Shown here piece by piece: positions 17,226 through 25,402 of a stretch of 64,000 nt of DNA (within the stretch, counting starts at the first letter, position 1; every line of letters begins with the position of its first letter). Made by a program: the position numbers and the translations under genes. Source of the DNA: DASZIT01 sp963770635 (GTDB lineage Bacteria; Actinomycetota; Acidimicrobiia; Acidimicrobiales; RAAP-2); contig CAVYQI010000007.1 in assembly GCA_963770635.1 (NCBI GenBank), positions 62,001-126,000 on the forward strand, written 5' to 3'. Under the pieces are notes generated by a model, which had not been told where the DNA came from, ran no database searches, and was given only the letters and a program-made list of their open reading frames with translations.

Positions 17226-18332
17226 TCAGAAGGTGAGCACACCCCGGGCCAACTTGCCCGCCTCCATGTCCTCGACGATCTCCCGGAACCCCTCGAGCGG
17301 CCGCGACTCGGTGACCAACTCGTCGAGCATCAACTGGCCCGACAGATACAACTCGACCATCAAAGGGATGTCGTGGTGCGGGCGCGACGACCCGTAGCGG
17401 CAACCCAGCAGGCCGCGGTCGACGTAGGCCAGCGCATTCACGTCCACCGACACCTCGGTACCTTGGGGAGGGATACCGATGGCCAGGGCATTGCCGCCCC
17501 AGTCGAGAACGTCGAGGGCATTGCGCAGGACGGCCTGGTGCCCGACGCAGTCGAACGACCAGTTCACCCCGCCGGTCCATCCGAGTGCACCGCTCACCCG
17601 AGCCGGTCCCGGCGGACAGATCCCCCGGATGGCCGCCACCGAATCGGACGTCGACGCGTCGACGAAATGGGTGGCGCCGAACTGGCGGGCCAGCCCCTCC
17701 TTGGATGACAGGGTGTCGACCGCGATGATCCGGCTGGCACCGGCCAGCCGCAACCCCTGAATCACATTGAGTCCCACACCCCCCACCCCGAACACCGCCG
17801 CGGTCTCCCCGGCCTGCACCTTGGCCCGGTTGAGGACCGCACCCACCCCGGTCAACACCCCGCAACCGATCAGGCAGGCCGAGGTCATCGGCACGTCTTT
17901 GGAGATCTTTACCGCCTGGACCTCTTGGACAATCGTCGATTCGGCAAAGACCGAGGTGGCGGCAAAGTTGGAGGCCGGCTCACCCTTGTAGGTGAAGGGT
18001 TGGGAGACATTGCCCAACGTCTTCACACACCAGGTGGGATGGCCGGTGGAGCAGGCCCGGCAGGTGCCGCAGCTGGCCAGGGTGGCGATGACCACGTGGT
18101 CGCCCGGTTTCACCGAACGCACTTCGGATCCCACCGCCTCGACCACGCCGGCGCCTTCATGACCGAGCACCGACGGCGCTTTCCAGGGGATGGTCCCGTT
18201 GAGCACCGACAGGTCGCTGTGACAGACACCGGCCGCGCCGATCCCGATCTTCACCTCGGTGGGTCCCGGGTCGCCCACTGACAACTGGTCGGTGACCTCT
18301 ACGTCATCACCGGTATATACGATGCCGCGCAC
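17226..18332 (-). CDS. zinc-dependent class III-type alcohol dehydrogenase
   Basis: Medium-chain dehydrogenase/reductase of 368 residues that oxidises an alcohol with NAD. Catalytic zinc ligands are Cys37 (GVCHSDLSV), His58-Glu59 (GHEGAG) and Cys157 (LIGCGVLTG). The structural zinc cysteines are 88, 91, 94 and 102 (SCGTCRACSTGHPTWC). The Rossmann motif GVGGVG is at 182-187, followed by IIAVDTLSSKEGLARQFGATHFVD, where the acidic residue after strand 2 favours NAD. It is the last gene of the minus-strand block fadE30-ipdF-fadD3, 57 bp after the CoA ligase, so a role in steroid or isoprenoid alcohol oxidation is plausible but not shown. Confidence 0.9.
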   Translation of the reverse strand: MRGIVYTGDDVEVTDQLSVGDPGPTEVKIGIGAAGVCHSDLSVLNGTIPWKAPSVLGHEGAGVVEAVGSEVRSVKPGDHVVIATLASCGTCRACSTGHPTWCVKTLGNVSQPFTYKGEPASNFAATSVFAESTIVQEVQAVKISKDVPMTSACLIGCGVLTGVGAVLNRAKVQAGETAAVFGVGGVGLNVIQGLRLAGASRIIAVDTLSSKEGLARQFGATHFVDASTSDSVAAIRGICPPGPARVSGALGWTGGVNWSFDCVGHQAVLRNALDVLDWGGNALAIGIPPQGTEVSVDVNALAYVDRGLLGCRYGSSRPHHDIPLMVELYLSGQLMLDELVTESRPLEGFREIVEDMEAGKLARGVLTF

Positions 18333-18389
18333 GGCACTCCCCTCTCTTTTGCCTGCGGTGTCTACAGGGCTGGTTGTCGTCGACTCTCT

Positions 18390-20102
18390 CTAGCCAACCT
18401 CGGCGTTGAACAGCTCGCGCAGGTCGCGCTTGAGCACCTTCCCCCCGGCATTGACCGGCAGGGAGTCGACGATCTCGACGAACTTGGGCGCCTTGAAATT
18501 GGCCAGGTTCGCACGGGCCCACTCGGGAAGCGTGCGCACCGTCTCATCGGACGGCTCGCCGGGTGCCGGCACCACGAAGGCGCAGCCCACTTCGCCCATC
18601 CGCTTGTCAGGGACCCCGACCACCGCTACCTGAGCCACGCCCGGGTGGTTGCGGAGCACCGCTTCGACCTCAGCCGGGTAGACGTTGAAACCACCGGTGA
18701 CGTACATGTCCTTCAGTCGGTCGGTGATGTCGACGTTCCCGCCCGCATCCATGATGCCGACATCACCGGTGTGCAGCCACCCGTCGGCATCGATGGCCTC
18801 ATCGGTGGCGTCGGCGTCGTTGAAGTACCCACGCATCACGTTGTAACCGCGGACCACGATCTCGCCCGCCTCACCCCGAGGGACCTCTTCCCCGTCGGGC
18901 CCGACGACCCGGACCTCCACGTCGGGGATGGCCCGACCCGAGGTGCCGGCGATGACCTCGGCCGAGTCCCCCTGCCGGCACATGGTGACGGTGCCGGTGG
19001 CCTCGGTCAGTCCATAGGCGGTGAGCACCGTCTCGATGCTCATCTCCGACCACAGCCGGTTCACCAGTTCGACCGGGATCAGTGCCGCGCCGGTGACCAC
19101 CAGACGCAGCGACGCCAGGTCGAACTTGTGGCGGTCGGGGCGGTCGAGAATGGATTGGAAGATGGTCGGCGGTCCCGGGAGCACCGAAATCCGTTCGGTG
19201 GCAATCCGATGGAGCAGCACGTCGACATCGAAGATTGGCTCCGCCACCATGGTGGCGCCGGTCATCAGGCAGGCCAGGATCCCGGCTTTGTACCCGAAGG
19301 TGTGGAAGAACGGGTTGACGATCAGGTACCGGTCGCCCTTGCGCAACCCGACCACCTCGGCCCAGGTGGCGAAAGTGCGCAGCGTCTGGGCGTGGGTGCT
19401 CATGGCGCCCTTGGGGTGCCCGGTGGTGCCGGAGGTGAAGATCAGATCGGACATGTCGCCGCTGGTGATCGAGGCGGTTCGTCCGGCGGCGACGTCGCTC
19501 GCCACACAGGCTCCCTCTTTGAGGAACGCCTGCCAGCTGACGACCTGGTCGCCCTTCTTGGGCCGGCCAACCGGCCCGTCACCGCCGGTATCGCCAGACT
19601 CCTCGGCTTCGCCGGTCCTCAGCACCACCACGCGTTCGAGGTCACGAAGACTGGTCCCCCCGGCAACCGCTTCGGCCAGCATGGCCGGGTAGTCGATGCC
19701 CAGAAACCCCTGCACGGTGAACAGGAGCCGGGCCCCCGACTCTTTGAGGATGTAAGCGGCCTCGTCGCCCTTGTAGCGGGTATTCAGCGGGACCAGGAGC
19801 GCTCCCGCCCCCACTGCCCCCAGTGCCGCGATCACCCATTCGGCACAGTTGGGCGCCCAGATCGCCACCCGGTCCCCTCGCCCGATGCCATTGGCCAGTA
19901 CCGATCGGGTGGCGGCCGCCACCTCCTCCGCCAGCTGGTCAAAGGTCAGCCGGGTAGTGGTCCCGCCGGGTCCGTGGGCGTCGACCAAGGCTTCGGATTC
20001 GCCGAATCGGGCGGCGGCGTCCTCCACCAGGCCGGGGATGGTTCCCCACTGGAGATCCCCGCGGGGATCGGAAATATCTGACACTCCGTCAGGGTAGTGC
20101 AT
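18390..20102 (-). CDS. fadD3: acyl-CoA synthetase, FadD3-like (steroid C/D-ring propionate CoA ligase)
   Basis: ATP-dependent acid-CoA ligase of about 570 residues. Adenylation signatures are clear: the P-loop FTSGTTGHPKGAM, YGLTEATGTVTM, GWLHTGDVG, DRLKDMYVTGGFNVYPAEVE and the C-terminal catalytic lysine in NAGGKVLKRDL. The GGFNVYPAEVE form and gene order (acyl-CoA dehydrogenase, SDR, ligase) match the mycobacterial fadE30-ipdF-fadD3 block, where FadD3 activates the hexahydroindanone propionate left after sterol A/B-ring removal. It is longer than mycobacterial FadD3 owing to an insert near residues 170-210. ATG 20102 is the longest supported start; GTG 20084 is possible. Specificity is inferred from context. 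Confidence 0.7.
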   Translation of the reverse strand: MHYPDGVSDISDPRGDLQWGTIPGLVEDAAARFGESEALVDAHGPGGTTTRLTFDQLAEEVAAATRSVLANGIGRGDRVAIWAPNCAEWVIAALGAVGAGALLVPLNTRYKGDEAAYILKESGARLLFTVQGFLGIDYPAMLAEAVAGGTSLRDLERVVVLRTGEAEESGDTGGDGPVGRPKKGDQVVSWQAFLKEGACVASDVAAGRTASITSGDMSDLIFTSGTTGHPKGAMSTHAQTLRTFATWAEVVGLRKGDRYLIVNPFFHTFGYKAGILACLMTGATMVAEPIFDVDVLLHRIATERISVLPGPPTIFQSILDRPDRHKFDLASLRLVVTGAALIPVELVNRLWSEMSIETVLTAYGLTEATGTVTMCRQGDSAEVIAGTSGRAIPDVEVRVVGPDGEEVPRGEAGEIVVRGYNVMRGYFNDADATDEAIDADGWLHTGDVGIMDAGGNVDITDRLKDMYVTGGFNVYPAEVEAVLRNHPGVAQVAVVGVPDKRMGEVGCAFVVPAPGEPSDETVRTLPEWARANLANFKAPKFVEIVDSLPVNAGGKVLKRDLRELFNAEVG

Positions 20103-20183
20103 TGGTCGGATTGTTCTGTTTGACCGGCACGTCCTCTTCCTCCGGATCACCGGGACCGGGCTCGGTGGGCTCCCGCTGCTCGA

Positions 20184-20996
20184 TCACGGATGCTGGCTGC
20201 TGACCGACACCACCTCGCCGGTCATGAAGGTGGCGTAGTCGCTGGCCAGGAACACGATGACGTTGGCCACCTCCCACACCTCGGCCCCCCGCCCGAAGGC
20301 TTCCCGTTTGGTGAGCTCGGCCAACTCCTCGTCGGGCATCACCTTGTTGAGGAACGGGTGAACCGCCAGACTCGGTGACACTGCGTTGATCCTCACGTTG
20401 TGGGCTACGGCCTCCACCGCCGCGCACCGGGTGAGCGCCATGACCCCGGCCTTCGCCGCCGCATAGTGGGATTGGCCGGCCTGGGCCCTCCAGCCCAGGA
20501 CGGAGGCATTGTTGACGATCACCCCACCATTGCCTTGGGCATAGAGGTGGCGAAGGGCGGCCCGGGTGCAGCGGAACGTCCCGGTCAGGGTGATATCGAG
20601 GACCAGCGCCCACTGCTCGTCGGTCATGTCGACGATGTCGACCTTGCCGCCCAGCCCGGCGTTGTTGACGGCCACATCGAAATGGCCGTGGTGCTCGACG
20701 GTGGCGTCGTAGAGGTGCTGCACATCGGCCTCGTCGGTGACATTGCATCGGAGGGCCAGTGGGCGTTGCCCCGACAGCTCAGGCATCTCGGCCAGCGCAT
20801 CCGCCGCCTCGTGGAGACGGCGCTCGTGGGCGTCGGAGAGGACGACGGTGGCCCCTTCCTCCACACACCGCTTGGCGGTGGCGAACCCGATACCGGTGCC
20901 CGCCGCCGCAGTGACCACCACGATCTTGCCGGTGAGGAGCCCGTGCCCGGGGGAAGGGGTGGGAGCCTGCGCGATGGAAGGGGTGCCGTCGGTCAT
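20184..20996 (-). CDS. ipdF: short-chain dehydrogenase, IpdF-like
   Basis: SDR-family NAD(P)-dependent dehydrogenase of 270 residues. The nucleotide-binding segment is IVVVTAAAGTGIGFATAKR, the structural motif is NNAG (VAVNNAGLGG), the catalytic serine lies in NNASVLGWRAQAG and the YxxxK pair is HYAAAKAGVM. The unusual AAGTGIGFATAKR start, the SPSLAVHPFL segment and the ending TGEVVSVSSQ agree with the IpdF group that oxidises the 5-hydroxy group of the sterol C/D-ring intermediate. Its ATG overlaps the fadE30-like stop (ATGA), and AAGGGAG sits seven bases upstream. Assignment to IpdF rests on sequence impression plus gene order. Confidence 0.72.
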   Translation of the reverse strand: MTDGTPSIAQAPTPSPGHGLLTGKIVVVTAAAGTGIGFATAKRCVEEGATVVLSDAHERRLHEAADALAEMPELSGQRPLALRCNVTDEADVQHLYDATVEHHGHFDVAVNNAGLGGKVDIVDMTDEQWALVLDITLTGTFRCTRAALRHLYAQGNGGVIVNNASVLGWRAQAGQSHYAAAKAGVMALTRCAAVEAVAHNVRINAVSPSLAVHPFLNKVMPDEELAELTKREAFGRGAEVWEVANVIVFLASDYATFMTGEVVSVSSQHP

Positions 20997-22189
20997 CGGA
21001 TTGCTCCCTTGGGTTCGGGCGGCAGGCCGAGGACCCGTTCGCCGATGATGTTCTTCTGAATTTCGTTGGATCCGCCGTAGATCGTCTCCGCCCGGCTGAA
21101 CAGGAACGTCCGTTGGAACTCGTCGAGCTCGTAGGGGAAGGCTTCGGCCACCAACCCGGCCGGACCCAGCACATCGATGGCGAGTTCGCCCAGGCCCTGA
21201 TGCCACGTCGCCCAGTAGAGCTTGATGATCGATGCCTCCGGAGGCGCCACCGGTCCGTCGATGCTGGACAGGCTGCGCAGCGTGTTGTAGCGGAGGATCT
21301 CGAGCTCGCCGTAGGCCCGGGCCAGCCTCTGCCGGATCACCGGGTCCGCGATGCGGCCGTTGGTCCGGGCCGCGTCCACGACGTGATCGAGCTCGCGGCG
21401 GAATGAGACCTGGTGGCCGAGCATGGCAACGCCGCGCTCGAAGGCGAGGGTGGCGAGGGCGACCCTCCAGCCGTCTCCCACCTCGCCGAGCACGTTCTCC
21501 TGGGATGTTCGGGCTCCGTCGAAGAAGACCTCGTTGAACTCGGAGGTCTTGGTCAGCTGGGTGATTGGCCGAACCTCGATCCCTTCCTGGTCCATCGGCA
21601 CCAGGAGGTAGGAAAGCCCATGATGACGGGTTGACCGGGGTTCGGTTCGGCAGACCACGAAGCACCAGTCGGATTGATGAGCCAGCGACGTCCAAATCTT
21701 CTGGCCGGTGACCACCCATTCGCCGGTCTCCTGGTCGAGTGCCGCCTTGGTCTGGACATTGGCCAGGTCGCTCCCGGCGTCGGGTTCGGAGTACCCCTGA
21801 CACCAGAGCTCGGTGCCGGCCACGATGGGGGGAAGAAATCGGGCCTTCTGTTCGGGGGTCCCGTAGTGGATGAGGGTTGGACCGATGAGCCCCTCGCCGA
21901 GAACGCTGACCCGGCCGGGGGCCTTGGCCCGGACGTACTCCTCGTTGAAGATGACTTGGTGGGAGATCGACGCCCCCCGGCCGCCGTATTCGGTCGGCCA
22001 CCCGAGACAGGTCCAGCCGTCGGCGGCGAGGACCTTCTCCCACTGGAGGCGGGTCTCGAAGCCGTAGGTCTCGTCCCCCGAGCCTCCGCGGCCGCCGAGG
22101 GCGGCGAATTCGCCAACGACATGGTCATGGAGCCAGGCGCGCACCTGGTGGCGGAAGGCGTCGTCCTCGGGTCGGTCTCGAAGGTCCAT
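20993..22189 (-). CDS. fadE30: acyl-CoA dehydrogenase, FadE30/IpdE1-like
   Basis: FAD-dependent acyl-CoA dehydrogenase of 398 residues that introduces a double bond alpha-beta to a CoA thioester. Motifs in order: CLGWPTEYGGRGASISHQV, ELWCQGYSEPDAGSDLANV (flavin site), GQKIWTSLAHQSDWCFV, EFNEVFFDGA, GDGWRVALATLAFERG, and near the end RAETIYGGSNEIQKNII. These stretches are close to mycobacterial FadE30 (IpdE1), which acts on the 5-oxo or hydroxy hexahydroindanone propionyl-CoA in sterol degradation. It is the first gene of the block; the SDR start overlaps its stop by 4 bp. No palindrome of the KstR2 type was found in the 234-bp upstream interval. Confidence 0.82.
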   Translation of the reverse strand: MDLRDRPEDDAFRHQVRAWLHDHVVGEFAALGGRGGSGDETYGFETRLQWEKVLAADGWTCLGWPTEYGGRGASISHQVIFNEEYVRAKAPGRVSVLGEGLIGPTLIHYGTPEQKARFLPPIVAGTELWCQGYSEPDAGSDLANVQTKAALDQETGEWVVTGQKIWTSLAHQSDWCFVVCRTEPRSTRHHGLSYLLVPMDQEGIEVRPITQLTKTSEFNEVFFDGARTSQENVLGEVGDGWRVALATLAFERGVAMLGHQVSFRRELDHVVDAARTNGRIADPVIRQRLARAYGELEILRYNTLRSLSSIDGPVAPPEASIIKLYWATWHQGLGELAIDVLGPAGLVAEAFPYELDEFQRTFLFSRAETIYGGSNEIQKNIIGERVLGLPPEPKGAIR

Positions 22190-22423
22190 GGATTGGTATG
22201 TCCTGGTCAGGTCGCTGGCCGGTGGGTCCAGGGGGCCTGTCGGTCCAGAGGGCGCCTCGCGGGTCTGGCGAGATCTGACGCGACGTTAGCAAAACCGAAT
22301 TTCGCCGGGTTTCTAGGGCCTACCGGGGGAACACCCTTATGGAAGCGGGCGTTCTACTTTATGTATGGAGCCAAAACCCGCGGCTGGTGTAGCCGCGGCC
22401 GTCCGGCCCCGAGGAGACAAGCG

Positions 22424-22858
22424 ATGAGTGACACGACAAAGCCCGAGGCCGTTGAGCCGGTGGAGTTGAGCGACGAGGAGTGGCGGGCGAAGCTGTCGCC
22501 CGAGCGTTACGCGGTGCTGCGCCAGAAGGGCACCGAGCCGGCCTGGTCGGGAGAACTCCTCCACGTCGAGGGCACCGGCATGTTCACCTGTGCCGGTTGT
22601 GGGGCCGATCTGTTCCCGAGCGACACCAAGTTCGAGTCCGGTTCGGGATGGCCGAGCTTCTATCGGGCCCTCGACCAGGGAATCATCAACGAGCACGAGG
22701 ACAGGAGCTTCGGCTCCATTCGGACCGAGATCACCTGTGCCCGTTGCGGGGGCCACCTCGGCCACGTCTTCCCGGATGGGCCGGCACCCACCGGGCTCCG
22801 CTACTGCGTGAACTCGCTCTCCCTCGACTACAAGCCCGAGTCACCTTCTCGGTCCTAA
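22424..22858 (+). CDS. msrB: peptide-methionine (R)-S-oxide reductase MsrB
   Basis: Cytosolic repair enzyme of 144 residues that reduces methionine-R-sulfoxide in proteins. Catalytic Cys128 is in the diagnostic RYCVNSLSL motif. The structural zinc is held by Cys56, Cys59 (TCAGCG) and Cys105, Cys108 (TCARCGG), and the substrate-binding GSGWPSF lies at 73-79 with HLGHVF at 111-116. ATG 22424 has GAGGAG seven bases upstream. It is divergent from the fadE30-like gene. The TnpB element begins within about 45-85 bp of its stop codon, so the element sits directly behind msrB without disrupting it. Confidence 0.95.
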   Translation: MSDTTKPEAVEPVELSDEEWRAKLSPERYAVLRQKGTEPAWSGELLHVEGTGMFTCAGCGADLFPSDTKFESGSGWPSFYRALDQGIINEHEDRSFGSIRTEITCARCGGHLGHVFPDGPAPTGLRYCVNSLSLDYKPESPSRS

Positions 22859-22902
22859 AGGGCCGAGCTTGCAAATCGCCGAGGACTAGCGGGCCGTTAG
22901 GA

Positions 22903-23010
22903 CTCACCGAGGTGAGGTTCCCGAGGGAACGCGGTCCCATGGACTATGCGGCTAGTTCGGTGTTGCGTTCGGTAGCGTGACTCACTACCCAGCCGTCTTC
23001 GCCACGTTTG
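22903..23010 (-). ncRNA. candidate omega (guide) RNA scaffold and right end of TnpB element
   Basis: Directly downstream of, and probably overlapping, the tnpB 3' end are two back-to-back hairpins on the minus strand. GTTCCCTCGGGAAC (22917-22930) and CTCACCTCGGTGAG (22903-22916) each have a 5-bp stem and a CTCG loop. TnpB nucleases of IS200/IS605-type elements use an RNA made from this position, with the guide taken from DNA just outside the element end. By that logic the guide would start near 22902 and run into the msrB-proximal flank. The hairpins are seen; the RNA, its 5' boundary and the element end are inferred. Confidence 0.4.
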
Positions 23011-24071
23011 GCGATGTTGACGGCTGCGTTCCAGTCGGCCGGCAGCGACAGGCCACAACTGGTGCAGAGGAACGTCGCCTGATCGGGCCGGTTCCTCTTC
23101 GAGACGTGCCCACGCCCGGAGCATCCCTGCGAGGTGTAGGCGGGATCGACGTAGACCACCGGCACGCCAGCTCGGATTGCCTTGTAGTCGATGAACGACC
23201 CGAGCTGGTGGAAACTCCAGGAGTGCAGCGTTGTCCGCTGGGGCTTGCGGGACCGTACCCGGTCACGGATGCCTTCGAGATCTTCGAGGGCAATCCCATG
23301 TCCGGTGCGTTCAGCCTCGGCAACGATCGTCTTGGAGATGCGGTGGTTCACGTCCTTGGCGAACCGGTCCTCCCGGCCGGACCTCTTCGCCAGGAGGCGT
23401 TTGGCAGAGCGAGTTCCTTTCTGTTGGAGCTTCCCCCGGAGCCGGCGATGCTGGTGGCGGACCCGATTGACGTGGGAGCCGGAGAAGTTGGTGCCATCCG
23501 ACAAGGTGGCGATATTCACGATCCCGAGGTCGACGCCCAGGAAGCCGAGGGGGTGTTCGTTCATCGGGGAGTCGGGGACATCGACGGTGGCGTAGAGGTA
23601 CAGAGCGCCTTTCCGGTAGAGCAGGTCCGATTCCCCAATCCGGCATTGCTCCAAGAGCCTCGCCTGCCAGTCAGCGCAGACGAATGGCACCGACTTGGCC
23701 CGGCCGTTGACAGTCCAGATGCTCACGGTCCCGTCGGCAAGGTCCCACGACAAGTTGCGGGCATCGAACGGCTGGGCCGAGCTCCACCGGAAGGAGCGCT
23801 TGGCGGTGCGCCGGTGCTCGGGCCGGCCGGAGTTGTAGGCATCCGCCACCTTCTTGATCGTGTGTTGGGCGGCCTGAGCTCCGAGCGAGAACCTGGCGCG
23901 TACGTCGCCATAGGTGACCGAGCGGAGGGAAAAGTTCCGGAAAATGCGCCGGTCCCAAGCGATCTGGGCCACGTGGTTGGCGGCGGCATTGCAGACTCGA
24001 AGGGTCGCGGTCAGGTCGTCGGTCACGTGACGGTCGGCCACGAGTTTCACCGGTATGACGATCTTGCTCAT
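22944..24071 (-). mobile_element. tnpB: TnpB (OrfB) RNA-guided nuclease of an IS200/IS605-type element, no tnpA
   Basis: A 375-residue TnpB, the RuvC-type RNA-guided DNA endonuclease ancestral to Cas12. RuvC residues are in place: Asp181 (LGVDLGIVNIA), Glu263 (IALEDLEGIRDR) and Asp346 (LPADWNAAVNIA). The zinc ribbon is imperfect: Cys317, Cys336 and Cys339 are present, but the second knuckle position is Arg320 (CSGRGH instead of CxxCGH), a change explained by one base (TGT to CGT). No TnpA transposase lies nearby, so the element is non-autonomous for movement. Two hairpins at the 3' end and one 44 bp upstream of the start mark its ends. The reading frame is intact. Confidence 0.88.
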
Positions 24072-24114
24072 GCCCCCAGCTTCGCCGGAAGGTGTGACAT
24101 CTCCCTGGACTCCA

Positions 24115-24142
24115 GTTGGTTGGTCTGTGCGACCAAGCCAAC
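24115..24142. repeat. subterminal hairpin at left end of TnpB element
   Basis: Imperfect palindrome upstream of tnpB. TTGGTC (24120-24125) pairs with GACCAA (24131-24136) around a 5-base loop, extended by GTTGG (24115-24119) with CCAAC (24138-24142) past one bulged G, an 11-bp stem in total. Its position 44 bp before the tnpB start fits the left-end hairpin of IS200/IS605-type elements, although an operator cannot be excluded. The target-adjacent motif could not be fixed because the exact left border is unknown. Confidence 0.45.
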
Positions 24143-24206
24143 TACCACCCGGGTTTCGTAGGGGAAGAAGTGTTGTCTCCCTGCTCCATGTTCACTGGGC
24201 GCGGAT

Positions 24207-24470
24207 TCAGGAGCGATAGATATTCCGTCGGTGGCCGATCCGGATCACCTGAACGACCAGTCGATCGTCGAAAACCTCATAGACAATCCGGAAGTCGCCA
24301 ACCCGCACCCGGTACGCGTGGGGCTCGCCGACCAGCGCCACACATCCGGGTGGACGGGGTTGTTCGGCCAGCAGGTCGAGAGCGGCCCGGACCCGTTGCT
24401 GATCTCGGCGTGGAAGGGTAGCGAGGGCCTTGAGCGCCCTCCGGGCGACTTCGACGCGACAGGTGGTCAA
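24207..24470 (-). CDS. RelE/ParE-family toxin
   Basis: Predicted toxin of 87 residues of the RelE/ParE superfamily, members of which cleave ribosome-bound mRNA or inhibit gyrase. Typical segments: VARRALKALATLPRRDQQRVRAALDLL (two N-terminal helices), then the beta-sheet core AYRVRVGDFRIVYEVFDDRLVVQVIRIGHRRNIYR. The DFRIVYEV-to-IGHRRNIY ending points to the RelE branch. The likely start is TTG 24470, overlapping the antitoxin stop by 4 bp (TTGA), which couples translation. It lies just outside the TnpB element. The target cannot be decided from sequence. Confidence 0.85.
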   Translation of the reverse strand: MTTCRVEVARRALKALATLPRRDQQRVRAALDLLAEQPRPPGCVALVGEPHAYRVRVGDFRIVYEVFDDRLVVQVIRIGHRRNIYRS

Positions 24471-24718
24471 AGGAGCCCGAGATCGGCCCTGACCTCGTCC
24501 CACGGCACAAAGTCGTCCTCATTCCTGGCCGCATCGAGCTCGACCCGATCGATGGAACTCTCGACGGCTTCAACCAGATCGTCGTAGGCGTCCGAGTCGA
24601 CGATGACCGCCACCCGCCGGCCTCGCCGGGTCACGTACACCGGTTCGCCCGTTGTTCGAACTCGATCGATGGCTTCGGCCAGATGCTCACGAGCCTCACT
24701 CACCGGCATTTCTCTCAT
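24467..24718 (-). CDS. Phd/YefM-family antitoxin
   Basis: Antitoxin of 83 residues. The N-terminal Phd/YefM DNA-binding half reads VSEAREHLAEAIDRVRTTGEPVYVTRRGRRVAVIVDSDAYDDLVE; the acidic C-terminal tail (VELDAARNEDDFVPWDEVRADLG) is the usual toxin-wrapping part. ATG 24718 lies inside a palindrome that is the likely operator; ATG 24709 is the alternative start. It precedes the RelE-like toxin with a 4-bp overlap. Autorepression by the antitoxin or complex is expected for this family. Confidence 0.87.
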   Translation of the reverse strand: MREMPVSEAREHLAEAIDRVRTTGEPVYVTRRGRRVAVIVDSDAYDDLVEAVESSIDRVELDAARNEDDFVPWDEVRADLGLL

Positions 24719-24732
24719 GTACGAATCGTACA
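24718..24732. promoter_or_regulatory. toxin-antitoxin operator palindrome
   Basis: TGTACGAATCGTACA is a perfect 7-1-7 inverted repeat whose left end coincides with the first base of the antitoxin ATG. A repressor bound here would cover the start of the operon. Phd/YefM antitoxins typically bind short palindromes of this kind next to their own start. The symmetry is seen; the binding is inferred. Confidence 0.6.
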
Positions 24733-24838
24733 GAAGTGTGGCCTTCGGCACAACGGCTACCACCCGCCTCCGGGTCATTCCGGGGCCTCGTGCCGGCCGA
24801 GGGCGGCCTCGGATTTGGCGGCACCTGAGTAACCGGGG

Positions 24839-25066
24839 TCAGGCCACCGAGGCCAAGCGTTGCTCGAGGAGCTCGAACAGGTCGCCGAGGGCGGTCGCCT
24901 CGGCGATGAGCCCCGACTTGAGCAGGACCCGGTCGGCGTCGGCCAGTGCCTGGCAGGCGCCGAATGCCTCGGCCTTGCTCAGCGACACCGACGGGGCGAA
25001 CCGGATGCGCTCAACGGTGGCACCGGAATCGAGGGGAGGGTTATTGCCGGTCTGAGTCACGGTCAT
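24839..25066 (-). CDS. small hypothetical protein
   Basis: A 75-residue protein with no recognised family. After a polar start (TQTGNNPP) it reads RIRFAPSVSLSKAEAFGACQALADADRVLLKSGLIAEATALGDLFELLEQRLA, mainly amphipathic helix. Start ATG 25066 has GAGGAG nine bases upstream and follows the stop of the previous ORF by 2 bp. It is the third member of a tight unit behind the single-stranded DNA-binding protein gene, so a DNA-metabolism role is possible but unproven. No signal peptide or metal motif. Confidence 0.6.
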   Translation of the reverse strand: MTVTQTGNNPPLDSGATVERIRFAPSVSLSKAEAFGACQALADADRVLLKSGLIAEATALGDLFELLEQRLASVA

Positions 25067-25068
25067 GG

Positions 25069-25350
25069 TCAGGCTCCTCTCCGGGATGAACAATCGGAGG
25101 ACGAGGTTCGGTGGCGAGGCCTGTTCCGCATTCGGCTGAGGCCAGACCGGTGCAGGGTGAGTCCCGCCGCGGCACCCATGGTGATCGTGGCCGCGGCGGA
25201 ACTCACGATGTCGGCGAGGCGCCAGGCCATCAGCCACGAGATGGCCCGGGTGTCGGCATCGACGATCAGCCGCCCCACCAGTTGATTGCCGCCGGAGAGT
25301 CTCCAGCTCGCCCAATGGGCCATCACATTGACGTCAATCGCGGGATGCAT
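25069..25350 (-). CDS. small hypothetical protein
   Basis: A 93-residue protein of unknown function. The region RLSGGNQLVGRLIVDADTRAISWLMAWRLADIVSSAAATITMGAAAGLTLHR contains a moderately hydrophobic stretch that could be a weak membrane segment; the tail is basic and serine-rich (RNRPRHRTSSSDCSSRRG). ATG 25350 has a near-perfect ribosome-binding site (AAGGAGGTG). It lies between the ssb gene (52 bp upstream) and the 75-residue ORF (2 bp downstream), all on the minus strand, which suggests one transcript. Confidence 0.6.
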   Translation of the reverse strand: MHPAIDVNVMAHWASWRLSGGNQLVGRLIVDADTRAISWLMAWRLADIVSSAAATITMGAAAGLTLHRSGLSRMRNRPRHRTSSSDCSSRRGA

Positions 25351-25402
25351 GACACCTCCTTGCTGGGTTGACCGTGGCATTGACGCTGGGGCCCACCGCC
25401 GA

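Noticed and set aside
22190..22423. KstR2-type operator upstream of the fadE30-like gene
   Set aside because: No palindrome of the CAAGnnCTTG kind was found in the interval, so regulation by KstR2 is not claimed.
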